Shown: positions 1 through 7,124, counted from the stretch's first letter. The stretch: 12,112 nucleotides of DNA from an uncultured Collinsella sp. (GCA_959602645.1 CAUGTZ010000037.1:1-12112); one strand, 5' to 3'. Program-made: numbers and translations. The notes: generated by a model from the letters alone, not told the origin.

Positions 1-6
1 AATCGT

Positions 7-27
7 AGCCCGAGACGGGCCCGGGCT
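7..27. other. short GC-rich inverted repeat near the window edge
   Basis: AGCCCG (7-12) pairs with CGGGCT (22-27) around a 9-nt loop that is itself GC-rich. It lies downstream of the hypA stop codon. There is no clear T run on the minus strand, so calling it a terminator is not justified. It may be part of structure belonging to a neighbour outside the window. Confidence 0.2.
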
Positions 28-45
28 GACAATTTCGACTGTAAT

Positions 46-81
46 GGACGTTCTTAAACGACTAGTCAAACAAGAACGTCC
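46..81. other. 10-bp perfect hairpin downstream of hypA, possible weak terminator
   Basis: GGACGTTCTT (46-55) is perfectly complementary to AAGAACGTCC (72-81). The 16-nt loop contains a second palindrome, GACTAGTC (60-67). The structure starts 15 nt after the hypA stop codon on the minus strand. No T run follows the stem on that strand, so it is not a canonical intrinsic terminator. It could still protect the hypA 3' end or mark the junction to the next gene to the left. Confidence 0.4.
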
Positions 82-95
82 CCAACGACTAGGGG

Positions 96-524
96 CTAGA
101 CGATGTGGAGAGGGTTAGCGGCGTCGACGGCGTCGGGGGCGTCAGAAGGGCCGCCGGGGGCAGCGTCTGCCGGATCCTCGTCGGGGGTCTCGATCTGCTT
201 GATCATGACCTCTTGGCCCTGGAGCAAATAGGTATCGCCACTGCCGCAATGGGGGCAGGTCTTGCCGTGCTCGACTGTCGCATAGTCGCGGCCGCACGCC
301 TCGCAATGCGTCACGGCCTCGACGGGCTCCACGATAAGCTCCGCGCCCTGCGTGATGGACTTTTTATCTGCCGCCCAGCGCCAAGCGTCGAGCAGCAAGT
401 CGGGAACGACGCCCGAGACCTCGCCCAGCAGCAGCGTGACGCTCGAAACGCGACGCACGCCATTGGCGCGCGCCACGTTCTCAACATCGCGAATAATGTG
501 ATAAACGATTCCCAATTCATGCAA
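96..524 (-). CDS. hypA: hydrogenase maturation nickel metallochaperone HypA
   Basis: HypA delivers nickel, together with the GTPase HypB, to the large subunit of [NiFe] hydrogenases in the cytoplasm. The 142-residue product starts Met-His-Glu, the N-terminal motif whose His2 binds nickel in this family. It has the zinc site as two CxxC pairs (C74/C77 and C90/C93). The start is a TTG codon at 522-524: the GAAAGG ribosome binding site (533-538) lies 8 nt upstream, and this frame gives the MHE motif. The ATG that overlaps it (518-520) is in another frame. Residues 1-111 match the usual HypA length of about 115. Residues 112-142 are an extra acidic, Ala/Pro/Asp-rich tail that looks disordered. 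No hypB or hydrogenase gene is visible, so partners must lie outside the window. It lies 96 nt downstream of the large oxidoreductase gene on the same strand, with a hairpin between. Confidence 0.93.
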   Translation of the reverse strand: MHELGIVYHIIRDVENVARANGVRRVSSVTLLLGEVSGVVPDLLLDAWRWAADKKSITQGAELIVEPVEAVTHCEACGRDYATVEHGKTCPHCGSGDTYLLQGQEVMIKQIETPDEDPADAAPGGPSDAPDAVDAANPLHIV

Positions 525-532
525 GGTAGAAA

Positions 533-538
533 CCTTTC
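533..538 (-). promoter_or_regulatory. ribosome binding site that sets the hypA TTG start
   Basis: GAAAGG on the minus strand sits 8 nt before the TTG codon at 524. The nearest ATG (520) is out of frame with hypA and would encode an unrelated short peptide, so this site supports the TTG as the true start. Confidence 0.6.
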
Positions 539-569
539 AACAACGGTTGATGCGATGCAAACTCAAAGC

Positions 570-605
570 AAGGGGACAGCGAAATCTAGTCTGCGCCGTC
601 CCCTT
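570..605 (-). terminator. probable weak terminator or processing hairpin between the oxidoreductase gene and hypA
   Basis: AAGGGGAC (570-577) pairs with GTCCCCTT (598-605), with GCG/CGC continuing the stem inside after one A-C mismatch. On the minus strand the stem is followed by an interrupted T-rich stretch (TTGCTTTGAGTTT) rather than a clean T run. It could terminate the oxidoreductase transcript, allow partial read-through into hypA, or act as an RNA processing site. Confidence 0.45.
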
Positions 606-620
606 ACCCGCCATGGTTAC

Positions 621-3398
621 CTATTTACGACCGAACTTGATTTTGATTGCACGCTTTAAAGCATACTTGCCAAGGCTCGGGAGCTTTTGCTCGTATTTGA
701 CCATCGTGGAGCACTCGGGGCGGTCGCGATCCAGATGGATGGCGTCGAACGCGCACTTGGTGGTGCACAGGCCGCAGCCGATGCACTTGTTGGGGTCGAC
801 GATCGCGGCACCGCAGCCCAGGCAACGGGCGGTCTCGGCGCGCACCTGCTCTTCGGTAAAGGTCTCGACGTACTCGCTAAACGGCGCGGCCTTCTCGCGC
901 TCGCGGTCCACGTGGGCAACCTCGCGGCTCGCGTTGTCGTAACTCTCGATCACGACATCGTTGCGGTCGAGCGCAGTGTAGCGACGCTGGTTGCGGCCGA
1001 TGGTGAGCGTAGAGCCCGGCTGCACAAAGCGATGGATGGACACCGCGGCCTCGTGACCGGCGGCGATAGCGTCGATGGCAAAGCTGGGGCCAGTGTAGAC
1101 GTCACCACCCACAAAGATATCGGGCTCAGCGGTCTGATAGGTCTGCGGATCGGCAAGGGCACCCTGGCCGCGGCCGAGCTCCACCTTGGAGCCAGCCAGC
1201 AGGTCGCCCCACACAATGGACTGGCCAATCGACATGACGACACGATCGACGTCAACACGACGCAGGTCGTTCTCGTCGTACTCGGGCGCAAAACGGCCCT
1301 CGTCGTCAAAGACGCGCGTGCAGCGCTTAAAGGTGATGCCACATACGCGACCGGCCTCGTCCAGGTGAACCTCCTTGGGGCCCCAACCGCAGCTGATGTG
1401 CGCGCCGTCCTCGATGGCCTCGCGACGCTCTTCCTCGCTGGCGGGCATCTGTGCCTCGCTCTCCAGGCAGAACATCTCAACATGCTCGGAGCCCAGACGG
1501 CAGGCGTTGCGCGCGACGTCGATGGCCACGTTGCCGCCGCCCACCACGATGGTGCGGCCGGGCAGCGCGTCGATCTTGCCGCTGTTGACCTCGCGCAAGA
1601 AGTCGACGGCCACGGTCACATCCTCGGCGTCCTCGCCCGGAATACCGGCAAGGCGGCCGCCCTGGCAGCCAATGGCAACGTAGAAGGCCTTAAAGCCCTG
1701 CGCGCGCAGCTCGTCGAGCGTCACGTCTCGACCGACTTCCACGCCATAGCGGAACTCGGCACCCATCAGGCGAATGACCTCGACCTCGGCCTCAATGACG
1801 TCCTTCTGCAGCTTAAAGCTGGGAATGCCGTAGGTGAGCATGCCGCCCGGGCGCTCGTTTTTCTCGAACACGACAGGCTTGTAGCCCTTCTCGGCCAGGT
1901 AGAAAGCGCAGGACAGGCCGGCCGGACCGGCACCGATGATGGCGATCTTCTGGTCGAAGCCGCCGGCACGCGTCGGGGTCACCACAGGCGGGACATAGCG
2001 AGTCGCGGCATCCAGATCGCGCTGGGCGATAAACTTCTTGACCTCGTCGATAGCCACGGCCTCGTCCACGCGACCGCGGGTGCAGGCATCCTCGCAGCGG
2101 CGGTTGCACACACGGCCGCAGATAGCGGGCAGCGGGTTCTCGCGCTTGATGAGCGCCAGAGCCTCGTAGTAGCGGCCCTGCGCCGCAAGCTTTAAGTAGC
2201 CCTGAACGGCAACGTGAGCGGGACAAGCCGTCTTGCAGGGCGCGGTGCCAGACTCGTGCGCCTCGATGCGGTTGTCGTTGCGGTAGTTGGGCGACCACTT
2301 GGTGTGATCCCACTTGGTGGCATCGGGCAGCTCCTGGCGCGGATACTCGGGCATGCGGCCGCCGGCCTTTTTGCTGCAGAGCTTCTGGCCCAGTTTGGCG
2401 GCGCCGGCCGGACATACCTCAACGCAGCGACCGCAGGCCACGCACTTGTCTTTCTCGACCTTGGCGACATAGGCAGAGCGCGACAGGTTGGGCGTGTTGA
2501 ACAGCTGCGAGGTGCGCAGGGCGTAGCACACGTTGACGTTGCAGTTGCAGATGGCGAAAATCTTGTTCTCGCCGTCGATGTTGGTGATCTGGTGCACAAA
2601 GCCGTTGTCCTCGGCCTGGCGCAGGATATCGTAGACTTCCTCGCGCGTCACATAGTGGCCGCGGTCAGTCTCGACCACGTATTCGGCCATGTCGCCCACA
2701 GCAATGCACCAGTCGTTGGGATCGTCGGCGCAGCCCTCACCCATCACGCGACGGCTCGCGCGGCAGCTGCAGGTGCTGGCGGCATATTTGCCATCGTATT
2801 TGTCGAGCCAATGCTCGATATGCTCGATCGGCACCGAGGTGCTCGCGGCGTCGATAGCCTTCTCGACCGGAATGACATGCATGCCGATGCCGGCACCACC
2901 GGGCGGCACCATCGGCGTGGCCTTGGACAGCGGTCCCTTGGACGCCTGCTCAAAGAACTTGGCGTAGACCGGATGCTCCTCGAGCTGGCCCACGCGCATG
3001 TTGAGGAACTCGGCGGAACCCGGCACCAGCATGGGCAGCACCCACTGCTTGGCGCGCTCGGGGTTTTCCCAGTTGTACTCGAGCAGACCCGTGTAGCTCA
3101 TGTCGTCGAGCATCTTCTCGATATCGGCCTCGGGCATGCCGGTGAGCTTGACCATCTCGGGCAGCGTATAGGGACGGCGCATCTTCATCTTGCAGAGCAC
3201 TTCGGCCTGCTCGTCGGTTGCGGCCTCGGCAAACGACCAGTACTCGTAGCCCAGCAGCTCGTCGCGGTGCAACAGGCGGTTGGTGCAGTGCTCACACAGT
3301 TTGACGATGGCCTCGCGCGGATGCTCCGGTATCGGCGGCACGAACTCCGCGCCGATATCGGGCTCGGTATAGCTAATCCCCGGTCCGTTGAGAATCAT
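621..3398 (-). CDS. large iron-sulfur flavoprotein, GltD-like FAD/NAD(P)H oxidoreductase with ferredoxin domains at both ends
   Basis: This 925-residue cytoplasmic protein is built to pass electrons between NAD(P)H and a partner through FAD and several Fe-S clusters. The substrate is not evident. Residues 75-125 resemble a winged-helix segment. Residues 205-295 carry Cys-rich motifs (CSC 210-212, C223, C231, CNCNVNVC 284-291). A [4Fe-4S] ferredoxin motif follows at C319/C322/C325/C329. The GltD/DPD-type Fe-S domain spans about 385-460 (C388, C392, C427, C431, C435, C439). Next come the FAD fold with GAGPAG (489-494), an NAD(P)-binding GGGNVAID (620-627) and the second FAD motif GGDVYTGPS (764-772). 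The C-terminus has CLGC (859-862) and CIGCGLCTTKC (872-882). The start at 3398 has AGAAGGGA 5 nt upstream; a longer open frame to 3731 overlaps the divergent tetR gene and lacks support. It is divergent from the TetR gene, with palindromes in between, so it is probably that regulator's target. Confidence 0.85.
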   Translation of the reverse strand: MILNGPGISYTEPDIGAEFVPPIPEHPREAIVKLCEHCTNRLLHRDELLGYEYWSFAEAATDEQAEVLCKMKMRRPYTLPEMVKLTGMPEADIEKMLDDMSYTGLLEYNWENPERAKQWVLPMLVPGSAEFLNMRVGQLEEHPVYAKFFEQASKGPLSKATPMVPPGGAGIGMHVIPVEKAIDAASTSVPIEHIEHWLDKYDGKYAASTCSCRASRRVMGEGCADDPNDWCIAVGDMAEYVVETDRGHYVTREEVYDILRQAEDNGFVHQITNIDGENKIFAICNCNVNVCYALRTSQLFNTPNLSRSAYVAKVEKDKCVACGRCVEVCPAGAAKLGQKLCSKKAGGRMPEYPRQELPDATKWDHTKWSPNYRNDNRIEAHESGTAPCKTACPAHVAVQGYLKLAAQGRYYEALALIKRENPLPAICGRVCNRRCEDACTRGRVDEAVAIDEVKKFIAQRDLDAATRYVPPVVTPTRAGGFDQKIAIIGAGPAGLSCAFYLAEKGYKPVVFEKNERPGGMLTYGIPSFKLQKDVIEAEVEVIRLMGAEFRYGVEVGRDVTLDELRAQGFKAFYVAIGCQGGRLAGIPGEDAEDVTVAVDFLREVNSGKIDALPGRTIVVGGGNVAIDVARNACRLGSEHVEMFCLESEAQMPASEEERREAIEDGAHISCGWGPKEVHLDEAGRVCGITFKRCTRVFDDEGRFAPEYDENDLRRVDVDRVVMSIGQSIVWGDLLAGSKVELGRGQGALADPQTYQTAEPDIFVGGDVYTGPSFAIDAIAAGHEAAVSIHRFVQPGSTLTIGRNQRRYTALDRNDVVIESYDNASREVAHVDREREKAAPFSEYVETFTEEQVRAETARCLGCGAAIVDPNKCIGCGLCTTKCAFDAIHLDRDRPECSTMVKYEQKLPSLGKYALKRAIKIKFGRK

Positions 3399-3420
3399 GG
3401 TTATCCCTTCTCTTGCCGCA

Positions 3421-3463
3421 GCCCGGCGAGACCGCGGCACCCCTCTTTTTTTGCAGGCCGGGC
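3421..3463 (-). other. inverted repeat in the oxidoreductase 5' leader
   Basis: GCCCGGC (3421-3427) and GCCGGGC (3457-3463) can pair, and GCA/TGC extends the stem past a single bulged base. The 29-nt loop contains an A7 stretch on the minus strand. It lies between the palindromic control region and the ribosome binding site. The function is unknown and it may be chance in GC-rich DNA. Confidence 0.25.
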
Positions 3464-3491
3464 ATGCCCCCATGCCGTTCACCCGCCATTG

Positions 3492-3529
3492 TTGACATTG
3501 TGTCAAAAATAGTATTGACGAACCGTCAA
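3492..3529. promoter_or_regulatory. two perfect 15-bp palindromes, likely TetR-family operators
   Basis: TTGACATTGTGTCAA (3492-3506) and TTGACGAACCGTCAA (3515-3529) are both perfect 6-3-6 inverted repeats sharing the TTGAC/GTCAA arms. Their centres are 23 bp apart. They sit in the 189-bp space between the divergent tetR-like gene and the oxidoreductase gene, where TetR-family repressors usually bind. The TTGACA/TTGACG arms also resemble -35 elements, so binding would block RNA polymerase. I could not fix a convincing -35/-10 pair on either strand. Confidence 0.65.
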
Positions 3530-3539
3530 CAATATTCAA

Positions 3540-3558
3540 GACTGTTAGGCGAACGGTC
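3540..3558. promoter_or_regulatory. third, imperfect operator-like inverted repeat upstream of the TetR gene
   Basis: GACTGTT (3540-3546) and AACGGTC (3552-3558) form an imperfect inverted repeat with 6 of 7 pairs. The right half CGAACGGTCA (3550-3559) is a near copy of CGAACCGTCA (3519-3528), 31 bp or about three helical turns away. It could be an auxiliary site for autoregulation, and is weaker evidence than the two perfect palindromes. Confidence 0.4.
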
Positions 3559-3587
3559 AGGCAAAAGAGGATGAAAGGCGGCAAAAC

Positions 3588-4250
3588 ATGGGCAACAACA
3601 CAGCAGATATCTCTGTGGTCGATGCCGTCCCCGCATCCGATAGCGCGGCAAAGCGCCTGACGGGCGACGAACGCCGTCGTGAGATCCTCGATGCCGTGCG
3701 CACCGTAAGCTCCGAGCTGGGCGTGTCCCACCTATCGGTATCGGCCGTGACCAAGCGAGCCGGCTGCACGCGCTCGCTGTTCTACCACTACTTCGCCGAC
3801 ATGGACGCCGCCGTCACCGCCGTCATGGACGAGGCAATCGACGGTTTTATCTCCGAGCTCGAGACGTGGAATGCCGGCCGCACCGTTGGTGATATCGAGG
3901 GCGCGCTCGACACCGTCGCCCCGCTCTTTAAACGCCTGGTCGCCAGCGGCCACGAGCTGCCGAGCACGCTCACCTCGAGCAGCGGCGCGCTATACGGCGG
4001 CTTTTTGCACAACGTGGTCCAGCGCGTGGCGCAGTATATCTGCGACACCACCGTGGTGGATTTTGTCGCCCATCACGAGCTACGCATCGACCATGTCTAC
4101 GAGACGTTCTACACCCTCATCATGGGGCTGCTGATGTATATCCGCACGCACCCCGATGTGCCCGACGAGACAGTCAAGGAAATCATCGCCTCGACACTCC
4201 ACATCGAGGGCTATACCGCCAAGTATCAGGAGCGCAAGCCCCAGAACTGA
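3588..4250 (+). CDS. TetR/AcrR-family transcriptional regulator
   Basis: The protein is 220 residues, the typical size for this dimeric repressor family. An N-terminal DNA-binding domain covers about residues 27-73: the helix starting RREILDAV (30-37), then the helix-turn-helix with the family signature SVSAVTKRAGCTRSLFYHYF (50-69). The C-terminal part, about residues 75-215, is helical and would bind an unknown ligand. Residues 1-25 form a short extra arm. The start at 3588 is preceded by an AAAGG-type site. The gene is divergent from the oxidoreductase gene and is followed 63 nt later on the same strand by the membrane protein gene. It probably represses both and itself through the palindromes at 3492-3529. 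The ligand cannot be read from the sequence. Confidence 0.9.
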   Translation: MGNNTADISVVDAVPASDSAAKRLTGDERRREILDAVRTVSSELGVSHLSVSAVTKRAGCTRSLFYHYFADMDAAVTAVMDEAIDGFISELETWNAGRTVGDIEGALDTVAPLFKRLVASGHELPSTLTSSSGALYGGFLHNVVQRVAQYICDTTVVDFVAHHELRIDHVYETFYTLIMGLLMYIRTHPDVPDETVKEIIASTLHIEGYTAKYQERKPQN

Positions 4251-4267
4251 CGACATTTGGCCAAACT

Positions 4268-4295
4268 GCCCGCGATCAGAAGAGGGGCCGCGGGC
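4268..4295 (+). other. 7-bp GC hairpin between the regulator and membrane protein genes
   Basis: GCCCGCG (4268-4274) pairs perfectly with CGCGGGC (4289-4295) around a 14-nt loop. It occupies the short space between the two plus-strand genes and ends 5 nt before the AAAGGAG ribosome binding site. There is no T run, so it is more likely an mRNA processing, stability or differential-expression element than a terminator. Confidence 0.4.
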
Positions 4296-4313
4296 TTGTG
4301 AAAGGAGAGCAGC

Positions 4314-5321
4314 ATGCTGTTCGATGTTTGGGGTAGCAATACCCTTATCCACTGGGCCGGCTGGGCCATGGTCTTTATTGGCCTGATCGTGCTCAACGAG
4401 ATCGGCCGCCGCACCAAGCTGGGCGCGGCAATCATCTTTGGCGTGGCTCCGCTGGCCATGACCATCTACTGCGTCGCTATCGCCATCGGCGTTTCGCAGG
4501 GCGCCGAGTGGGCGCTCACCAACCCCACCCATGTGTACCAGAACAGCTGGTTCCACTACGCCAAGGTCTACGCGGCGTTGGCCGGTTGCTGGGGCTTCAT
4601 CGCCATTAAGTATCAGTGGGGCAAGATCGGCAAGGCGCACTGGTTCCGCGCGTGGCCGTTTGTGATCGTCGCCATCAACATCATGATCGCCGTCGTGTCC
4701 GACTTTGAGAGCGCCTATCACTTCTTTGTCCTGGGCCAGTCCACTTGGGTCACCTCCGAAGGTGCTACGCAGCTTGCTGGCTGGAACAACGTGTTCAACG
4801 GCATCGCCGGTATCATCAACATCTTCTGCATGACCGGTTGGTGGAGCGTCTACGCCTCCGAGGACAAGACCGACATGCTGTGGCCCGACATGACCTGGGT
4901 CTACATCATCGCCTACGATATCTGGAACTTCTGCTACACCTACAACTGCCTGCCCGCCCACTCCTGGTTCTGCGGCTTTGCGCTGCTGCTGGCGCCCACC
5001 GTCGCCGCCTTTATCTGGAACAAGGGCGGTTGGATCCAGAACCGCGCCTTTACGCTGGCCATTTGGTGCATGTTTGCCCAGGTGTTCCCGTACTTCCAGG
5101 AGGAGTCCATCTTTGTGACCCACTCCACGCTCGACCCCAGCGCCGCTACTGCGGTCTCGATCGCCGCACTGGTCGCCAACATCGCCGCGATCATCTACAT
5201 CGCCTACCGCGCCAAGAAGCTCGGCCGCAATCCCTACAAGCAGGATGTCTTTGAGGGCACCAGCGATTGGGAGAAGGCTACCGCTCGCCGCGCCAAGGTG
5301 GATTACGCACACGCCGAGTAA
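4314..5321 (+). CDS. polytopic membrane protein of unknown function, probably DUF5692 family
   Basis: The product is 335 residues with about nine hydrophobic segments (roughly residues 12-29, 37-59, 82-99, 112-129, 155-180, 194-210, 216-235, 243-260 and 277-298), rich in Trp, Tyr and Phe. A charged cytoplasmic-type tail (299-335) ends it. I associate the pattern with DUF5692, an uncharacterised family in gut anaerobes, from memory; a profile search would settle this. There is no transporter signature, ATPase motif or obvious heme/quinone motif. The start is firm: AAAGGAG (4301-4307) lies 6 nt upstream. It appears to be in an operon with the TetR-family gene and ends at a strong terminator. 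It may serve as a transporter, sensor or membrane redox partner for the divergent flavoprotein; the sequence does not choose between these. Confidence 0.75.
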   Translation: MLFDVWGSNTLIHWAGWAMVFIGLIVLNEIGRRTKLGAAIIFGVAPLAMTIYCVAIAIGVSQGAEWALTNPTHVYQNSWFHYAKVYAALAGCWGFIAIKYQWGKIGKAHWFRAWPFVIVAINIMIAVVSDFESAYHFFVLGQSTWVTSEGATQLAGWNNVFNGIAGIINIFCMTGWWSVYASEDKTDMLWPDMTWVYIIAYDIWNFCYTYNCLPAHSWFCGFALLLAPTVAAFIWNKGGWIQNRAFTLAIWCMFAQVFPYFQEESIFVTHSTLDPSAATAVSIAALVANIAAIIYIAYRAKKLGRNPYKQDVFEGTSDWEKATARRAKVDYAHAE

Positions 5322-5389
5322 CGCGCTCGCTGCCGTCCGCATTTGGATGTAGGCGCGTCTCTTTGGCTCCGTAATCTCGCGTTATGCGC

Positions 5390-5430
5390 AGCCCCCGGAA
5401 AGCAATTCGTTTGCTTTCCGGGGGCTTTTT
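5390..5430 (+). terminator. strong intrinsic terminator of the tetR-membrane protein operon
   Basis: A 16-bp perfect stem (5390-5405 with 5411-5426), a 5-nt loop TTCGT and a T5 run at 5426-5430 form a canonical rho-independent terminator. It is 68 nt after the stop codon of the membrane protein gene. Confidence 0.93.
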
Positions 5431-5563
5431 GCTGTCGCGCGTGCATTCATGCACATATTCACAATGTATCGCGCAGATAAAATCGAATTTCCGACTGCAC
5501 GCCAGCTCTATGTGACCTTAATTTTGGGTACATTGTTGTCCCGATATTGAGCTTGGGGGATAT
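5431..5563 (+). promoter_or_regulatory. upstream region of the one-pass membrane protein gene
   Basis: This AT-richer stretch lies between a strong terminator and the next start codon, so it must contain the promoter for 5564-7051. No confident -35/-10 pair was found. TGCATTCATGCA, with 5-bp arms, is a small palindrome near its start. Confidence 0.3.
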
Positions 5564-7051
5564 ATGGAAAATGAGACGAGGGGCCAAGAGGACGCGGCCC
5601 AAGATGCAGCGGCGTGCGCCGAGGCCTTGGAGAGCCTAGACCGGTTTTCGCTGGACGAAGTTGCGTTTGACGAGACAATCGCCGACATGCAGGACGCGGC
5701 GGGCGATGGCATACCGGATACGGGCGACGACGTCGAGGATGCTCGCGATGAAGCCGATGTCGAAAAAGGCGATGACGAGGGCAATGGCCAACCGGAACCC
5801 AACGCGGGAGATGAGACCTCCCTGCTTGGCGACTTGCCCGTCGACGAATCGCCCACCCGCGAGCTCCCCGGCTTGGGCTCTGCGCCAGTCGTCGACGAGA
5901 CCATCGCCATGGGAGATATTCCCCTGCCGTCCGCTCCCTCGGCACACGAAGCCGAGGTTCGTCATCGTAAGATGTCGCCCAAGCGCCGCAATCTGATGGT
6001 CGCCGGTGTCGTGGCTGTCGCGCTCGTCGCCGGCGGCGCGGGCTATGCGGCTTGGAACGGATACCAGCAAGAGCAGGCCGCCGTAGTTGCCGCAAACGCC
6101 CATACCATGATGTCGGTGCAAATTGGCGTACATGCCGCGGGACTCGACTGCTCCACCGGCTCAAAGATCCCCGTGCAGGTGAGTGGCCAGGACTCCGACG
6201 GCTCTTCTGTGAGCGAAACGCTCTACGTTGACGAGCACGGCCGCGGCATCAAACTGCTGCCCGGCGATTACACGCTCTCCATCGCTGCCTCCCCCATCGC
6301 GGCCGACGGCACCATCTATACCGTCCCGACCACCAAGACGCAGGTCACCGTTAAGAGCGATGGACAGGATTTAAGTGCCCAGGCTGCCTTTAAACTCAAG
6401 GTGCCTTCGGCCGACACGGTAACCAACGACCAGATCGACGCCGCCGCCAAGTATGCCGAGGAAGGCGGCGCGAGCTCCGCCGCCACCGCCAAGGTGCTCC
6501 AGCAGGCGGCAACCGCGCGGCGCGACGCCGCCGTCAATGCCGTGAGCGCGCAAAAGGCACAGGCAGCCCGTGATGCCGACGCCCGTCACAAGGCAACCGA
6601 CCTCTACCAGCTCGATATCCCCGTCGAATGGTACGGCAAGGTCGAGACTTGGCAAAATGGCAGCACGCTATGCATCTATCTTGCCGGCGACAGCGATACG
6701 CCGATTGTGACGCTCGTCGCGGTGCGCGAGGGCGAGAGCTTTACGCCCGATGAGGGCGATACGGTTTTGGGTGCGGCCAATCTAGGCAACGGTTATACCG
6801 TCTACGCCAGCGGCCCCGTCTATCCGTACGTGGTGCCCCAGACCATCAACGGGCGCACGCAGAACCCCGTGTCGACCTATCCCATGGACACAGCCATTGA
6901 GCTTGTCGAGCTTACGACCGGCAACCGCTACACCTACAGCCAGATCAAGAACGTACTGGTCGGCAAAGACGGCAAGGCCGACGCTGCCACCAAGCTCGAA
7001 TGCGACTATCTCGCCCAGATTCTCCTACCAAGCATCAAGGCCCAGGACTAG
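5564..7051 (+). CDS. single-pass membrane protein with acidic cytoplasmic region and extracellular C-terminal part, function unknown
   Basis: I do not recognise a named family for this 495-residue protein. Residues 1-130 are very acidic, low in complexity and probably disordered. A basic patch RHRKMSPKRR (133-142) precedes a single transmembrane helix (about 144-163), which by the positive-inside rule puts the N-terminus in the cytoplasm and the rest outside. Residues 185-280 look like a beta-sandwich (for example the LLPGDYTLSI strand at 231-240), similar in feel to carboxypeptidase-regulatory or Ig-like domains. Residues 285-345 are Ala-rich and helical, possibly a coiled-coil stalk. Residues 346-495 form a second globular domain starting YQLDIPVEWYGKVE. 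A GGGGGA site precedes the ATG. It is monocistronic: a strong terminator lies upstream and a convergent gene downstream. A cell-surface role is inferred from topology only. Confidence 0.75.
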   Translation: MENETRGQEDAAQDAAACAEALESLDRFSLDEVAFDETIADMQDAAGDGIPDTGDDVEDARDEADVEKGDDEGNGQPEPNAGDETSLLGDLPVDESPTRELPGLGSAPVVDETIAMGDIPLPSAPSAHEAEVRHRKMSPKRRNLMVAGVVAVALVAGGAGYAAWNGYQQEQAAVVAANAHTMMSVQIGVHAAGLDCSTGSKIPVQVSGQDSDGSSVSETLYVDEHGRGIKLLPGDYTLSIAASPIAADGTIYTVPTTKTQVTVKSDGQDLSAQAAFKLKVPSADTVTNDQIDAAAKYAEEGGASSAATAKVLQQAATARRDAAVNAVSAQKAQAARDADARHKATDLYQLDIPVEWYGKVETWQNGSTLCIYLAGDSDTPIVTLVAVREGESFTPDEGDTVLGAANLGNGYTVYASGPVYPYVVPQTINGRTQNPVSTYPMDTAIELVELTTGNRYTYSQIKNVLVGKDGKADAATKLECDYLAQILLPSIKAQD

Positions 7052-7086
7052 CCGGGCGCATCATGGTACTCCCCAACCGTGATGAA

Positions 7087-7108
7087 GGGGCCAGGAGGTC
7101 CTGGCCCC
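7087..7108. terminator. 9-bp hairpin between convergent genes
   Basis: GGGGCCAGG (7087-7095) pairs perfectly with CCTGGCCCC (7100-7108) around AGGT. It sits between the convergent stop codons at 7051 and 7127. Neither flank has a T run, so it is at best a non-canonical or bidirectional terminator. Confidence 0.45.
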
Positions 7109-7124
7109 ACAGATCCGTAGATGA

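Noticed and set aside
687..2195. 502-codon plus-strand open frame
   Set aside because: It is antisense to the GltD-like part of the oxidoreductase; composition is that of a shadow frame without motifs.
2214..3512. 432-codon plus-strand open frame
   Set aside because: It is antisense to the N-terminal part of the oxidoreductase and runs on into the control region; no domain seen.
3399..3731. N-terminal extension of the oxidoreductase to 3731
   Set aside because: It would overlap the divergent regulator gene and its operators. The ATG at 3398 has a good ribosome binding site and starts a sensible N-terminus.
4080..5342. 420-codon minus-strand open frame
   Set aside because: It is antisense to the membrane protein and the end of the TetR gene, both of which have better evidence.
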